Source: DATAES01 sp963721305
GTDB taxonomy: Bacteria; Actinomycetota; Acidimicrobiia; Acidimicrobiales; JACDCH01
Assembly: GCA_963721305.1 (NCBI GenBank)
Contig: CAVRIR010000006.1
Coordinates: 248,001-312,000 of the forward strand
Length of the DNA stretch: 64,000 nucleotides
Reading direction: 5' to 3'
Part shown: piece after piece, positions 56,909 through 64,000 of the stretch
How the letters are laid out: the number at the start of each line of letters is the position of its first letter
Numbering within the stretch: the stretch's first letter is position 1
Translations under genes and position numbers: made by a program
Notes under the pieces: model-generated
What the model was told of the DNA's origin: nothing
Seen by the model: only the letters and a program-made list of their open reading frames with translations
Database searches by the model: none

Positions 56909-57696
56909 TGAGCACTGCGCACGACATGAGTACGAGCCGTTGGACGTACAACGCCGAGCACCGCAAACGCCCGAACGTGCATCCGCTCGCGGCACCCTCG
57001 GGCGCGGTGCTCACCTGCGACGCGCCCGATGACCATCCGTGGCATCACGGGTTGTGGTTCACGATCAAGTTCGTGAACGAGGAGAACTTCTGGGAGGAGA
57101 TGGCGCCATACGGGGTGCTGCGCCATGTCGACGACGAGACGGTCCACTGGATCAGACCCGACCGCGAGACCGTCGTGATCATCGACCATCGTTCGTTGCA
57201 GGAGGTCGAACTCGGCACCGACGACGCCTACGCGCTCGACTGGACGATCACCATCGATCCGATGGTCGACGTCGTGCTCGATCGCACGCCGTTCACGACG
57301 TGGGGCGGCTACAGCGGCCTCGCGTTGCGAGGCCGGCCGGACTGGACCGACACGCGGTTCCTGCTGGCCGACGGAGCGACGCACGACCGGATGCTCGGCG
57401 TGCCGTCGAACTGGTGCGATCTGTCCGGACACGTCGACGGAACGACAGCAGGCGCGCTGCTGCTGCACGGACCGCACAGCCCTCGCCACCCGGTGCCGTG
57501 GTACGGATCGACCAAGTCGTCGACGTACGGCGACGAAGGTTGGTCGAACTTCGTGAACGCTGCGTTCCTCTGGGACGAACCGCTGAAGGTGGCGGCGCAC
57601 GACGCGCTGACGTTCTCGTACCGCATCGTGGTGCACGACGGCATCTGGTCGCGCGACCGGTGCGCGGCGGAGTGGGACCGCTGGGTCGACCGATGA
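56908..57696 (+). CDS. DUF6807 (PmoA-like) protein
   Basis: The 262-residue protein has the family-typical DHPWHHGLWFTIKFVN and SGHVDGTTAGALLLHG, with conserved His in WHHG. Members sit beside Gfo/Idh/MocA dehydrogenases in carbohydrate-utilisation loci, and their reaction is not established. It overlaps both neighbours (TGATG upstream, ATGA downstream), so it is part of one translational unit. It has no signal peptide. Confidence 0.85.
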   Translation: MSTAHDMSTSRWTYNAEHRKRPNVHPLAAPSGAVLTCDAPDDHPWHHGLWFTIKFVNEENFWEEMAPYGVLRHVDDETVHWIRPDRETVVIIDHRSLQEVELGTDDAYALDWTITIDPMVDVVLDRTPFTTWGGYSGLALRGRPDWTDTRFLLADGATHDRMLGVPSNWCDLSGHVDGTTAGALLLHGPHSPRHPVPWYGSTKSSTYGDEGWSNFVNAAFLWDEPLKVAAHDALTFSYRIVVHDGIWSRDRCAAEWDRWVDR

Positions 57697-58433
57697 CAGC
57701 GCCTCACTCGGATCCGCCGCCGTTCCCAGGCGGCATCGGTCTGTCGCATCTGCGCGTGTACGACACGCCAGCGCCGGATGGACTCGCCGGCGGCACGCCC
57801 CATCTGCACACCGTGTGCACCGAGGCGTATGCCGTCGTCGCCGGTTCGGGCGCGGTGCACACATTGACGGCGTCGGGCTTCGAGATGACGCCGCTCGAGC
57901 CGGGCGCGTTCGTGTGGTTCACGCCGGGGACGATCCACCGGCTCGTCAACGACGGCGGACTCGAGATCCTCGTGCTCATGGCGAACGCGGGCCTGCCCGA
58001 AGCGGGTGACCTCGTCATCGCGTTTCCACCCGACATCGTCGAAGACGCGGATGCTTATGCGGCGGCGACGCAGTTGCCGGACGACGATCGCACCACCGCC
58101 GGCCCGGGGTTGGCGCCACGGCGGCGACGCGATCTCGCGGTGCCCGCGTTCCTCGATCTGGTCGCGGCGACGCAAGCGGACGACCCGAAGCCGTTGCGCA
58201 CGTTCCACGAAGCCGCCGCCGCACTCGTCCGCCCGCGACTCGCTGCATTCGAAGCACTGTTCCGCGATGGTCCCGTTGCCGCCGTCGAGCGGACCGGAGA
58301 GCAACTCGAGGCCCTGGCCCGCGGCGACGCCGAGCACCTGGCCGACGCATCGGTGCACGCCATGCCGGTACCGGGCGCCGAGCGGAACTTCGGCTGCTGC
58401 GGCACGCTCGGCACCTATGTCGTCGCTCGCTGA
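57693..58433 (+). CDS. Cupin-domain protein
   Basis: The 246-residue protein has a cupin core (HLHTVCTEAYAVVAGSG, then PGAFVWFTPGTIHRLVN) with His residues that can bind a metal. A helical C-terminal extension holds three cysteines (FGCCGTLG among them). It may be an isomerase, epimerase or dioxygenase of the same pathway or a ligand sensor. It overlaps DUF6807 by ATGA and the next gene by 17 bases. Confidence 0.82.
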   Translation: MTAPHSDPPPFPGGIGLSHLRVYDTPAPDGLAGGTPHLHTVCTEAYAVVAGSGAVHTLTASGFEMTPLEPGAFVWFTPGTIHRLVNDGGLEILVLMANAGLPEAGDLVIAFPPDIVEDADAYAAATQLPDDDRTTAGPGLAPRRRRDLAVPAFLDLVAATQADDPKPLRTFHEAAAALVRPRLAAFEALFRDGPVAAVERTGEQLEALARGDAEHLADASVHAMPVPGAERNFGCCGTLGTYVVAR

Positions 58434-59724
58434 GCGGGCGACCACTTGGGCCGACTCGTCCTGGGACGAGTCACGTGGCCTGCTGTGGAATCCCCCCGGC
58501 TCGTTCGAGGACTACGGCCTCGCGGCCCGATCGGCGCACATGGTCCCGCAGTCGGCGTGGTACGCGGTCGGCTTGCTCATGCGCGGCGACACCGAACGTG
58601 CGGAGCGCGTTCTCGAGGCGTTGTGCGGGCTGCAGTACGACCATCCTGGCGTCGCGTGGCACGGCACGTTCGCCCGCTTCGCCGAATGGCCGCAACCGCC
58701 CGACGAAGGCGCGGTGGAGTGGGTCGACTACGACCCGAACTGGCGACAGTTCCTCGGCACGACGTTCGCGTTGATGCTGCGCCGGTTCGAGCTGTCGCGC
58801 GCCATCGCCTCGAAATTGCATGCCGCCGTCGCGCTCGCCATCGAAGGCGAACCCCGCGACCGCGTGTCCGCCCGTTACTCGAACATCGCGTTGATGAAGG
58901 CGTGGCTCGAGGAGGACGAGCCGTTCGCCTCCGAGGTGGTGCAGTGCTTCGACGAGCACGGCGCGTTCGACGAGTACGGGTCGCCGACGTACTACGGCAT
59001 CGACCTCTACGCCCTCGCACTGTGGATGCAGTATCCGCCGGCACCCGCGTTCGCGACCTGGGGTGAGCGGCTGTGGTCGACGTTGTGGCGCGACATCGCC
59101 CGCTGGTGGCATCCCGGTCTGCGCAATCTCTGCGGTCCGTACAGCCGGTCGTACGGCATGGACCTCCGTCGGTACGTCGGCCTGCTCGGCTTGTGGATGC
59201 CCGAGCCCGTGGTGCCTGCGCTGTCGGCCGACGGCTTCGAGCACAGCCACGACCTGACCATGGCGCCGCTGATCACGCTGGTGGGCGGCGGTCCTGACGA
59301 GGTCGTGACCACCGATGTCAATCGGGTCGTCGAGCAGCGGCTGCCCGACGATCGCGTGGCCACGGGGTGGCTGGCACCAGGCGTGATGATCGGCGCCGAG
59401 CGCGGCGGGCGGTTCCGCGCCGAAGGGCAGTACCACCCCGCGACCGCGCACTGGTCGCTTCCCGATGGTTCGGTCGGTTGGATGCGCCTGCGCCACGCCG
59501 GTCCCCTGTCCGCCGTCGCCAGTCCTCGGACATTGACCGTCACGGTGCACGATCACCAACGCATCGGCCGCCAACCGGTGCTCGTCGAGACGTCGCACCC
59601 GACAACGTTTCGCGAGTCCGCATGGGCGTTGCCCGGCCGCACGATCCGCTACGACGGACCACCAGCCGACGCGCACGGCGCAATCGACGCCGGCAGTGAT
59701 GAGGTGTTGACCCTGCAGTTCTGA
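58417..59724 (+). CDS. Large uncharacterised protein, possibly an alpha/alpha-toroid carbohydrate enzyme
   Basis: The 435-residue protein is rich in aromatic and helix-forming stretches, for example WNPPGSFEDYGLAARS, QSAWYAVGLLMRGDTERAE, YGSPTYYGIDLYALALWM and GPYSRSYGMDLR. The first two thirds look like an alpha/alpha barrel and the last third is beta-rich, as in polysaccharide lyases and DUF2264-type proteins. No catalytic motif is certain. The ATG at 58417 lies inside the cupin gene, so it is translated as the last member of the cluster. Confidence 0.72.
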   Translation: MSSLAERATTWADSSWDESRGLLWNPPGSFEDYGLAARSAHMVPQSAWYAVGLLMRGDTERAERVLEALCGLQYDHPGVAWHGTFARFAEWPQPPDEGAVEWVDYDPNWRQFLGTTFALMLRRFELSRAIASKLHAAVALAIEGEPRDRVSARYSNIALMKAWLEEDEPFASEVVQCFDEHGAFDEYGSPTYYGIDLYALALWMQYPPAPAFATWGERLWSTLWRDIARWWHPGLRNLCGPYSRSYGMDLRRYVGLLGLWMPEPVVPALSADGFEHSHDLTMAPLITLVGGGPDEVVTTDVNRVVEQRLPDDRVATGWLAPGVMIGAERGGRFRAEGQYHPATAHWSLPDGSVGWMRLRHAGPLSAVASPRTLTVTVHDHQRIGRQPVLVETSHPTTFRESAWALPGRTIRYDGPPADAHGAIDAGSDEVLTLQF

Positions 59725-59742
59725 ACGCTCAACTGCGAACTC

Positions 59743-59792
59743 GTCAGGGATTCTTGACGCGGGCACGACTGTCAGGTATTCTTGACAGTGTG
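59743..59792 (+). promoter_or_regulatory. Promoter with two operator repeats and leaderless GTG start
   Basis: The 16-base element GTCAGG-N-ATTCTTGAC occurs twice (59743-59758 and 59771-59786), 28 bases apart. TTGACG (59754-59759) and TATTCT (59777-59782) make a -35/-10 pair with a 17-base spacer inside the two repeats. The GTG start at 59790 lies 7 bases after the -10, so the mRNA is probably leaderless. Each element has TGTCA/TGACA-like symmetry. Confidence 0.7.
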
Positions 59793-60074
59793 AACGCGGG
59801 CGACGAACTGTGGACGACGTGGCGAAAGCTCACCCGGCGCGAGTCGCCTGATCCCCTCGAGGTCGCGCGCGTCGCCGCGACGTTCGAGCGCTACTTCGAC
59901 GCGGTGAAGACCGAAGCCGTCAAAGCAGCGCGCGCGTCGGGTCACTCCTGGGAGGAAGTGGCTGCGACCCTCGGAACGTCACGACAGTCGGCCTGGGAGC
60001 GCTACCGCTACGCGGAGCGGGCTCGGTCCGCACGGTGGTGGCCCGTGCCGATGCCGAACCCGCCGAAGGGGTGA
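59790..60074 (+). CDS. Small HTH DNA-binding protein, probably autoregulated
   Basis: The 94-residue protein has a C-terminal helix-turn-helix (SWEEVAATLGTSRQSAWERYR) and a helical N-terminus. This short HTH type is common in actinobacteria. The two operator copies over its own promoter suggest negative autoregulation. It lies just after the six-gene catabolic cluster and could control it, but no matching operator is seen at the start of that cluster. Confidence 0.85.
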   Translation: MNAGDELWTTWRKLTRRESPDPLEVARVAATFERYFDAVKTEAVKAARASGHSWEEVAATLGTSRQSAWERYRYAERARSARWWPVPMPNPPKG

Positions 60075-60085
60075 CGCGACTCGGC

Positions 60086-60460
60086 CTAGTTGGTGACCAG
60101 TCGAGCCAGTCGTCGTGGCGCCTGGATGAGGTAGCTGTCTCGCACGAGCTCCTCGACTTCGGTCCAGTCGACGGGCCGACCTCGTACGTCGAGGAAGTAG
60201 TTCACCCAGCCGTGGTGGGCCATGTACTTCGGCAGCTCGAACCGCACGGGATCCGATGCGACCAGCGCCTCGTTGTCCTTTCGCTCGGCGCGGACACCGA
60301 GCGCGATGTGATCGCTGCCGTGCTCGTGCACCGTGTACCAGGCGAAGTTCTTCTTCGCGACCACGAATCCCCGGTGGGGCGGATGGCGCTCGTTGGCCTC
60401 CGCTTCGGGCAAGGCGAGGCAGATCGATGTGAGGCGAGCGAGCACCCTGTCCTCAGGCAT
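60086..60460 (-). CDS. MmcQ/YjbR-family protein
   Basis: The 124-residue protein (MPEDRVLARLTSICLALPEAE) has the YjbR-like fold pattern, including HPPHRGFVVAKKNFAWY and ALVASDPVRFELPKYMAHHGWVNYFLD. Family members are small single-domain proteins proposed to bind DNA, without an established role. I chose the ATG at 60460 because residues before it are low-complexity. It is convergent with the HTH gene. Confidence 0.85.
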   Translation of the reverse strand: MPEDRVLARLTSICLALPEAEANERHPPHRGFVVAKKNFAWYTVHEHGSDHIALGVRAERKDNEALVASDPVRFELPKYMAHHGWVNYFLDVRGRPVDWTEVEELVRDSYLIQAPRRLARLVTN

Positions 60461-60580
60461 GTGCAGATCCTTCCGCACCACGAGATCCGGTGACGTGTGA
60501 CGGGCGGCACCTGGTTGTACCCTCACCCGCAATCGCCGCGCTCGCTCCGGCCAGGGCAATGATCATCGGGGAGGCTGGTC

Positions 60581-61498
60581 GTGCCCGACATCGACCCAAC
60601 CGATAGCGATTCGCCGGCACGTCGCATCAACCATCGGCCGATGCAGATCGCCTGGGCGGTTGCTCTGGTCATCCTGGCCGTCGGCGGGTCGATCTGGGCC
60701 TTCTCCGCGCCGTCGGCATCCGCCGGCTCACCCATGTCAGACATGCCCGGGATGTCGGGGATGAGCGACATGCCCGGGATGTCGGGTGGAGGCAGCAACT
60801 CCGCGGCCGCGAACATCGACATGGAAGGCATGGCGGGCTCGGGCACGACTGACCCGAACTGGAAGTACACCGGCGCCGCACTGCCGCAGTCCGAGATCGA
60901 CGAGCTCACCAAGGTGAGCGACCTGCAGGACCAGGGCCACTCGATGCAGACGCCGGACTGCTCGCAGGCGCCGACGCCGGTCCAGACGCTCGGAGCGATG
61001 CAGTACGTGCAGGCGACATCAGCCGCGGTCGCTAGGTACCAGAACCTCGACGCCGCCAAGGCCGATGGTTACTTCGCGATCACGTCGACTGATTATCCGG
61101 TCGTCCACTACCTCAATCCGAAGTACATGAACAACAACGACATGCTCGACCCCGAACACGTCGACTCGCTCGTGTACGCGACAACGCCGAACGGCCCGGT
61201 GCTCGTGGCCGCGATGTACTTGATGCCTCGTGCGAGCGAGGCCGGCCCGATGCCCTACGGCTGCCTCGTCCAGTGGCACGCGCACACCAACTTGTGCACG
61301 TCCACCACGACGCACCAGATCGCTGGGCTGGCACCGTGCCCCGCCGGCACCGTCGCCGATGGGCCTACGCCGGTGATGTCGCACGTGTGGCAGGTGCCGG
61401 TGCCCGGTGGCCCGCTGGCCATGGATCCCTCCGACCTGCAGGTGGTCCAAGCGGCGATCATGGCGCAGCAGCAAGGCCTCGCGCCCAAGACCAACTGA
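60581..61498 (+). CDS. Membrane-anchored Met-rich extracytoplasmic protein, possibly metal-binding
   Basis: The 305-residue protein has one N-terminal membrane helix (about 21-42), then a Met-rich repeat made of MSDMPGMSG units. An outer domain with conserved-looking His and Cys follows (VVHYLNPKYMNNND, QWHAHTNLC). Such Met clusters bind Cu(I) or silver in copper-handling proteins, so a metal role is plausible but not proven. The GTG start has GGGGAGG 6 bases upstream. No copper pump is in the window. Confidence 0.8.
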   Translation: MPDIDPTDSDSPARRINHRPMQIAWAVALVILAVGGSIWAFSAPSASAGSPMSDMPGMSGMSDMPGMSGGGSNSAAANIDMEGMAGSGTTDPNWKYTGAALPQSEIDELTKVSDLQDQGHSMQTPDCSQAPTPVQTLGAMQYVQATSAAVARYQNLDAAKADGYFAITSTDYPVVHYLNPKYMNNNDMLDPEHVDSLVYATTPNGPVLVAAMYLMPRASEAGPMPYGCLVQWHAHTNLCTSTTTHQIAGLAPCPAGTVADGPTPVMSHVWQVPVPGGPLAMDPSDLQVVQAAIMAQQQGLAPKTN

Positions 61499-61549
61499 CG
61501 CGGGATGCGCCGGCGTTCTGTGATGTGCGTATTGGCTGCGTGATGGTGG

Positions 61550-61906
61550 TCAGTCGGTCATGGGTGCGCCGAAGCGGATGACGTTGTCGTCGAGGTCGAC
61601 GAGCGCGCCTTCGTGCTGTCCCCACGGGGTGTCCTCGGGATCGTGGACCTCAGCGCCGGCGGCGCGCCATTCGGCGGCGAGCTCGTCGGCATCGTCCACG
61701 AACAGGTACGCACTGTGCCGCCTCACGTCGCCCTCGTGTCCGGCTGCCGGGGCACCGAGGTGGAGCTCGATGCCATCGCGGGTCGCGAATCCGTAGCCGC
61801 CGCCTGCGTACTCCCGCGTCTCGAACCCGAGCCGTCCGTAGTACTCGAGCGACGCGCGGAGATCTCGCACCGGGAAGATCGGCGACATGAGCCGGAAGGT
61901 CGCCAT
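61550..61906 (-). CDS. Glyoxalase/VOC-family protein
   Basis: The 118-residue VOC protein has the paired beta-alpha-beta-beta-beta modules: FPVRDLRASLEYYGRLGFETRE in the first half and YLFVDDADELAAEWRAAG in the second. Members include dioxygenases, resistance proteins and lyases, and the class is not clear here. It is convergent with the Met-rich gene. Confidence 0.9.
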   Translation of the reverse strand: MATFRLMSPIFPVRDLRASLEYYGRLGFETREYAGGGYGFATRDGIELHLGAPAAGHEGDVRRHSAYLFVDDADELAAEWRAAGAEVHDPEDTPWGQHEGALVDLDDNVIRFGAPMTD

Positions 61907-62027
61907 CGTCTACTGGTCCTCGTGTTCGAGCACGTGCGACACCGTAGGACGGCCCTGTACCGCGAGCGAGTAGGGGCTTACGATGCCGCTCGGTCCAACC
62001 GAGAGCACTTCGTACGAGGAGATCACC

Positions 62028-62978
62028 GTGGCCAAGACCGACCGCACGAGCGGTATCAGCAGCCGATCCATCGAGCGGTACGGCTGGGTGCCAGACCTCC
62101 CGGACGCGCGGGACTACATGTACTCGGCCCCCCAGGAAGTGCTCGCGGAGCTGCCCACCAAGGTGGATCTGCGACCCGGGTGCCCACCGGTCTACGACCA
62201 GGGTCAGCTCGGCAGCTGCACCGCGAACGCGATCGGCGCCGCGCACGCGTTCACGCAGCTCCGCCAGTTCAAGAAAGACTTCATGCCGTCGCGGCTGTTC
62301 ATCTACTTCAACGAACGTGACATCGAGCACACCGTCGAGACGGACAGCGGCGCCATGATCCGGGACGGCATCAAGAGCGTCGCGAAGCTCGGCGTGTGCC
62401 CGGAGACGTCGTGGCCGTACGACATCAACCGCTTCCGCGACAAGCCCCTCTCGCAGTGCTACACCCAAGCAGAGCAGAACCAGGTGACCGTGTACCGCCG
62501 GGTTTTGCAGAACCTGCACCAGCTCCAGGGCGCGCTGGCCAGTGGCTCGCCCGTGGTGTTCGGGTTCTCCGTCTACGAGAGCTTCGAGGGCCAGGACGTC
62601 GCCCGGTCGGGCGTCGTGCCCATGCCGGCTCGCGGCGAGAAGCAGCTCGGCGGCCATGCCGTGCTCGCGGTCGGCTACGACGACGCGTCCCAACGGTTCA
62701 TCGTGCGCAACTCGTGGGGTCCGGGCTGGGGACAGCAGGGTTACTTCACGATGCCGTACGCGTACACGACCAACGCACAGCTCGCGTCGGACTTCTGGAC
62801 CATCGAGGTGGTCGAGGAACCGACCGCTGCCCCGAAGGCAGCCAAGAAGTCGACGAAGCGCGCCACGAAGAAGGCGGCCAAGACGACGAAGGCAACCAAG
62901 AAGTCGACGAAGCGCGCCACGAAGAAGGCGGCCAAGGCGACGAAGGCATCCAAGACGCGGTCGCGCGCGCGTTCCTGA
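62028..62978 (+). CDS. Papain-like C1 cysteine protease with histone-H1-like Lys/Ala/Thr tail
   Basis: The 316-residue protein has a full C1A catalytic set: Gln and Cys in YDQGQLGSCTAN, His in GGHAVLAVGYDD, and Asn in VRNSWGPGWGQQGYF. The last 45 residues are almost only Lys, Ala, Thr, Arg and Ser, with an 18-residue unit repeated twice. I chose the GTG at 62028 because GAGGAG lies 6 bases upstream; an ATG at 61983 would add 15 residues. There is no signal peptide, so the enzyme is probably cytoplasmic and the tail could bind nucleic acid. A SET-domain gene follows. Confidence 0.9.
   Translation: MAKTDRTSGISSRSIERYGWVPDLPDARDYMYSAPQEVLAELPTKVDLRPGCPPVYDQGQLGSCTANAIGAAHAFTQLRQFKKDFMPSRLFIYFNERDIEHTVETDSGAMIRDGIKSVAKLGVCPETSWPYDINRFRDKPLSQCYTQAEQNQVTVYRRVLQNLHQLQGALASGSPVVFGFSVYESFEGQDVARSGVVPMPARGEKQLGGHAVLAVGYDDASQRFIVRNSWGPGWGQQGYFTMPYAYTTNAQLASDFWTIEVVEEPTAAPKAAKKSTKRATKKAAKTTKATKKSTKRATKKAAKATKASKTRSRARS
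62844..62951 (+). repeat. 54-bp coding tandem repeat, two copies
   Basis: The DNA encoding KKSTKRATKKAAK plus five more residues is repeated with a 54-base period (62844-62897 and 62898-62951) and only a few differences. It builds the basic tail of the protease. Such Lys/Ala tails occur in bacterial histone-H1-like and HU-fusion proteins. Confidence 0.85.
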
Positions 62979-63046
62979 CAGCGCGCCGGGCGGCATAGTG
63001 TCGGACGATTCGCTCGGAACCGACTTCCAACACCCAGTGTCACGTC

Positions 63047-63442
63047 GTGATCCCGCCCGACGGCGTCTACGTCGCGCCTTCCCGCGTGCACGGACGCGGC
63101 GTGTTCGCGATCCGCGGGTTCGACGCCGATGAGGTCATCGAACGATGCCCGTTGCTCCCCGTGCTCGAGGAGCAGATCGAGGCGCTCGACAGCACGGACA
63201 TCTTCGGCTTCTCGTTCGAGTGGGAGGACGGGGTTGCGCTCGCACTGGGGTTCGGCAGCCTCTACAACCACTCGTGGCATCCGAACGCGCGCTATGACCA
63301 CGACTACGACAACGAGCTCATCGTGTACAGCGCGGTCCGCACGATCGAGGCGCACGAAGAGATCACGGTGAACTACAGCGGCGATCCCGACGGGCGCATC
63401 GAGCTGTGGTTCGACATGGAGGAGGACGAGGAATGCTCCTGA
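63047..63442 (+). CDS. SET-domain protein (predicted lysine methyltransferase)
   Basis: The 131-residue protein is a minimal SET domain. It has VHGRGVFAIRGFDADEVIE at the N-terminus, the pseudoknot motif NHSWHPNARYD, and EEITVNYSG near the end with the catalytic-Tyr region. The post-SET cysteine cluster is absent, as in many bacterial forms. The start is GTG, 68 bases after the protease gene. Its stop overlaps the next gene by 10 bases. A natural candidate substrate is the Lys-rich protease tail, but that is inference. Confidence 0.88.
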   Translation: MIPPDGVYVAPSRVHGRGVFAIRGFDADEVIERCPLLPVLEEQIEALDSTDIFGFSFEWEDGVALALGFGSLYNHSWHPNARYDHDYDNELIVYSAVRTIEAHEEITVNYSGDPDGRIELWFDMEEDEECS

Positions 63443-63897
63443 ACGGCGTCAACCACGTCGCGATCATCACGAACGACACGGACCGCCTGCACGCGTTCTA
63501 CCGCGACGTGTTCGACGCGACGGTGGCGCGAGACGCATCGGAGGGGCCGGGCGTGCGCTTGTCATTCGTCGACGTCGGGCCGTCCACCGAGCTCAACGTG
63601 TTCGAGATCGACGACAACACCGAGGCCGCCCGCCAGACGCCGATGTTCGGGCGAGGACGGATCGACCACCTCGGTCTGCAGGCCGCGTCGCTCGAGGCGT
63701 TCGACGAGATCCGCCGCCGGCTGATCGAGCGGGGCTGCACGGACGGCTTCGTCACCGACTTCGGCCCCATCCTGAGCCTCTTCTTCCGCGATCCCGACGG
63801 CCTCGAGGCCGAGGTCTGCGTCGATAATCCGAACGTGCAACCCGGCGTGTTCCATCCGCCGGGCACGAAGGCTGGGGGCTACGAGCCGGTTTCCTGA
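63433..63897 (+). CDS. Glyoxalase/VOC-family protein
   Basis: The 154-residue VOC protein starts MLLNGVNHVAIITNDTDRLHAFYRDV and has FGRGRIDHLGLQA in the second module, with His and Glu (GLEAEVCVD) at typical metal positions. The ATG at 63433 has GAGGACGAGGA directly upstream and lies within the end of the SET gene. The substrate is unknown. Confidence 0.9.
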   Translation: MLLNGVNHVAIITNDTDRLHAFYRDVFDATVARDASEGPGVRLSFVDVGPSTELNVFEIDDNTEAARQTPMFGRGRIDHLGLQAASLEAFDEIRRRLIERGCTDGFVTDFGPILSLFFRDPDGLEAEVCVDNPNVQPGVFHPPGTKAGGYEPVS

Positions 63898-64000
63898 CCC
63901 GCGTCGAAGGCCTGGACGAGCTTCTTGGGCGCACGGATGCGCCGGACGTCGTCCTCGGACACCGCCACGTCAGGCGGCTGCGGGTTTCGGCGGCGGCGGA
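63879..64000 (-). CDS. C-terminal end of a leftward gene cut by the window edge (tentative)
   Basis: One minus-strand frame is open from the window edge to a TAG at 63881-63879. It reads RNPQPPDVAVSEDDVRRIR then APKKLVQAFDAG, which looks like real protein rather than a shadow. It overlaps the end of the VOC gene by 19 bases in convergent orientation. The family cannot be named from 40 residues. Confidence 0.4.
   Translation of the reverse strand, partial: RRRRNPQPPDVAVSEDDVRRIRAPKKLVQAFDAGQETGS

Overview
This is a GC-rich, gene-dense stretch of an actinobacterial chromosome. The gene set fits a soil or aquatic member of the Actinobacteria, possibly the Acidimicrobiia; that placement is inference from gene content, not from a marker gene. 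It holds many acyl-CoA enzymes of mycobacterial type, a P450, ACMSD-like amidohydrolases, a DrrAB-type transporter, TetR regulators, a giant DUF11 surface protein, and many GTG starts with ATGA or GTGA overlaps. I recognised no rRNA, tRNA, insertion sequence, prophage or CRISPR array. No gene-free stretch exceeds 300 bases.

Layout. 1-2.6 kb: a two-gene asymmetric ABC exporter, the first gene cut by the window edge. 2.6-7.1 kb: a minus-strand operon with Rieske oxygenase, small protein, phosphotransferase-like kinase, enoyl-CoA hydratase and quinone-oxidoreductase-like enzyme. 7.2-16.9 kb: a tyrosine-phosphatase-like protein, a cell-wall protein of about 2,790 residues with 17 DUF11-like repeats (one frameshift), and a lipoprotein. 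17-32 kb: a catabolic island with CoA ligase, two amidohydrolases, crotonase, a TetR protein with two DNA-binding domains, two SDRs, thioesterase, CoA-transferase, P450, an acyl-CoA dehydrogenase pair and a DapB-like dehydrogenase. Four promoters here share a palindrome, TAACA-N4-TGTCA, which I propose is the operator of the double-headed TetR protein.

32-48 kb: MFS exporter, HtrA-type protease, phytoene-desaturase-like oxidoreductase, DrrAB transporter with its divergent TetR regulator, hydrolases, kinase, DUF2207 membrane protein, methyltransferase and CoA ligase. 48.5-53.6 kb: secreted sulfatase lipoprotein (frameshifted), SDR and a fused double acyl-CoA dehydrogenase. 53.6-59.7 kb: a tightly overlapping six-gene cluster (aldolase-like lyase, old-yellow-enzyme-like flavoprotein, Gfo/Idh/MocA dehydrogenase, DUF6807, cupin, large uncharacterised protein) that looks like an undescribed catabolic pathway. 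59.7-64 kb: a small self-operator HTH gene, YjbR-like protein, Met-rich anchored protein, VOC proteins, and a papain-like protease with a histone-H1-like tail next to a SET-domain protein.

Sequence quality is a theme. Ten genes carry about 26 apparent frameshifts, nearly all between 18.5 and 29.7 kb, and about 21 can be repaired by removing one base. Either this part of the assembly has uncorrected insertions or the island is decaying. A 113-bp intergenic repeat occurs twice in opposite orientation.
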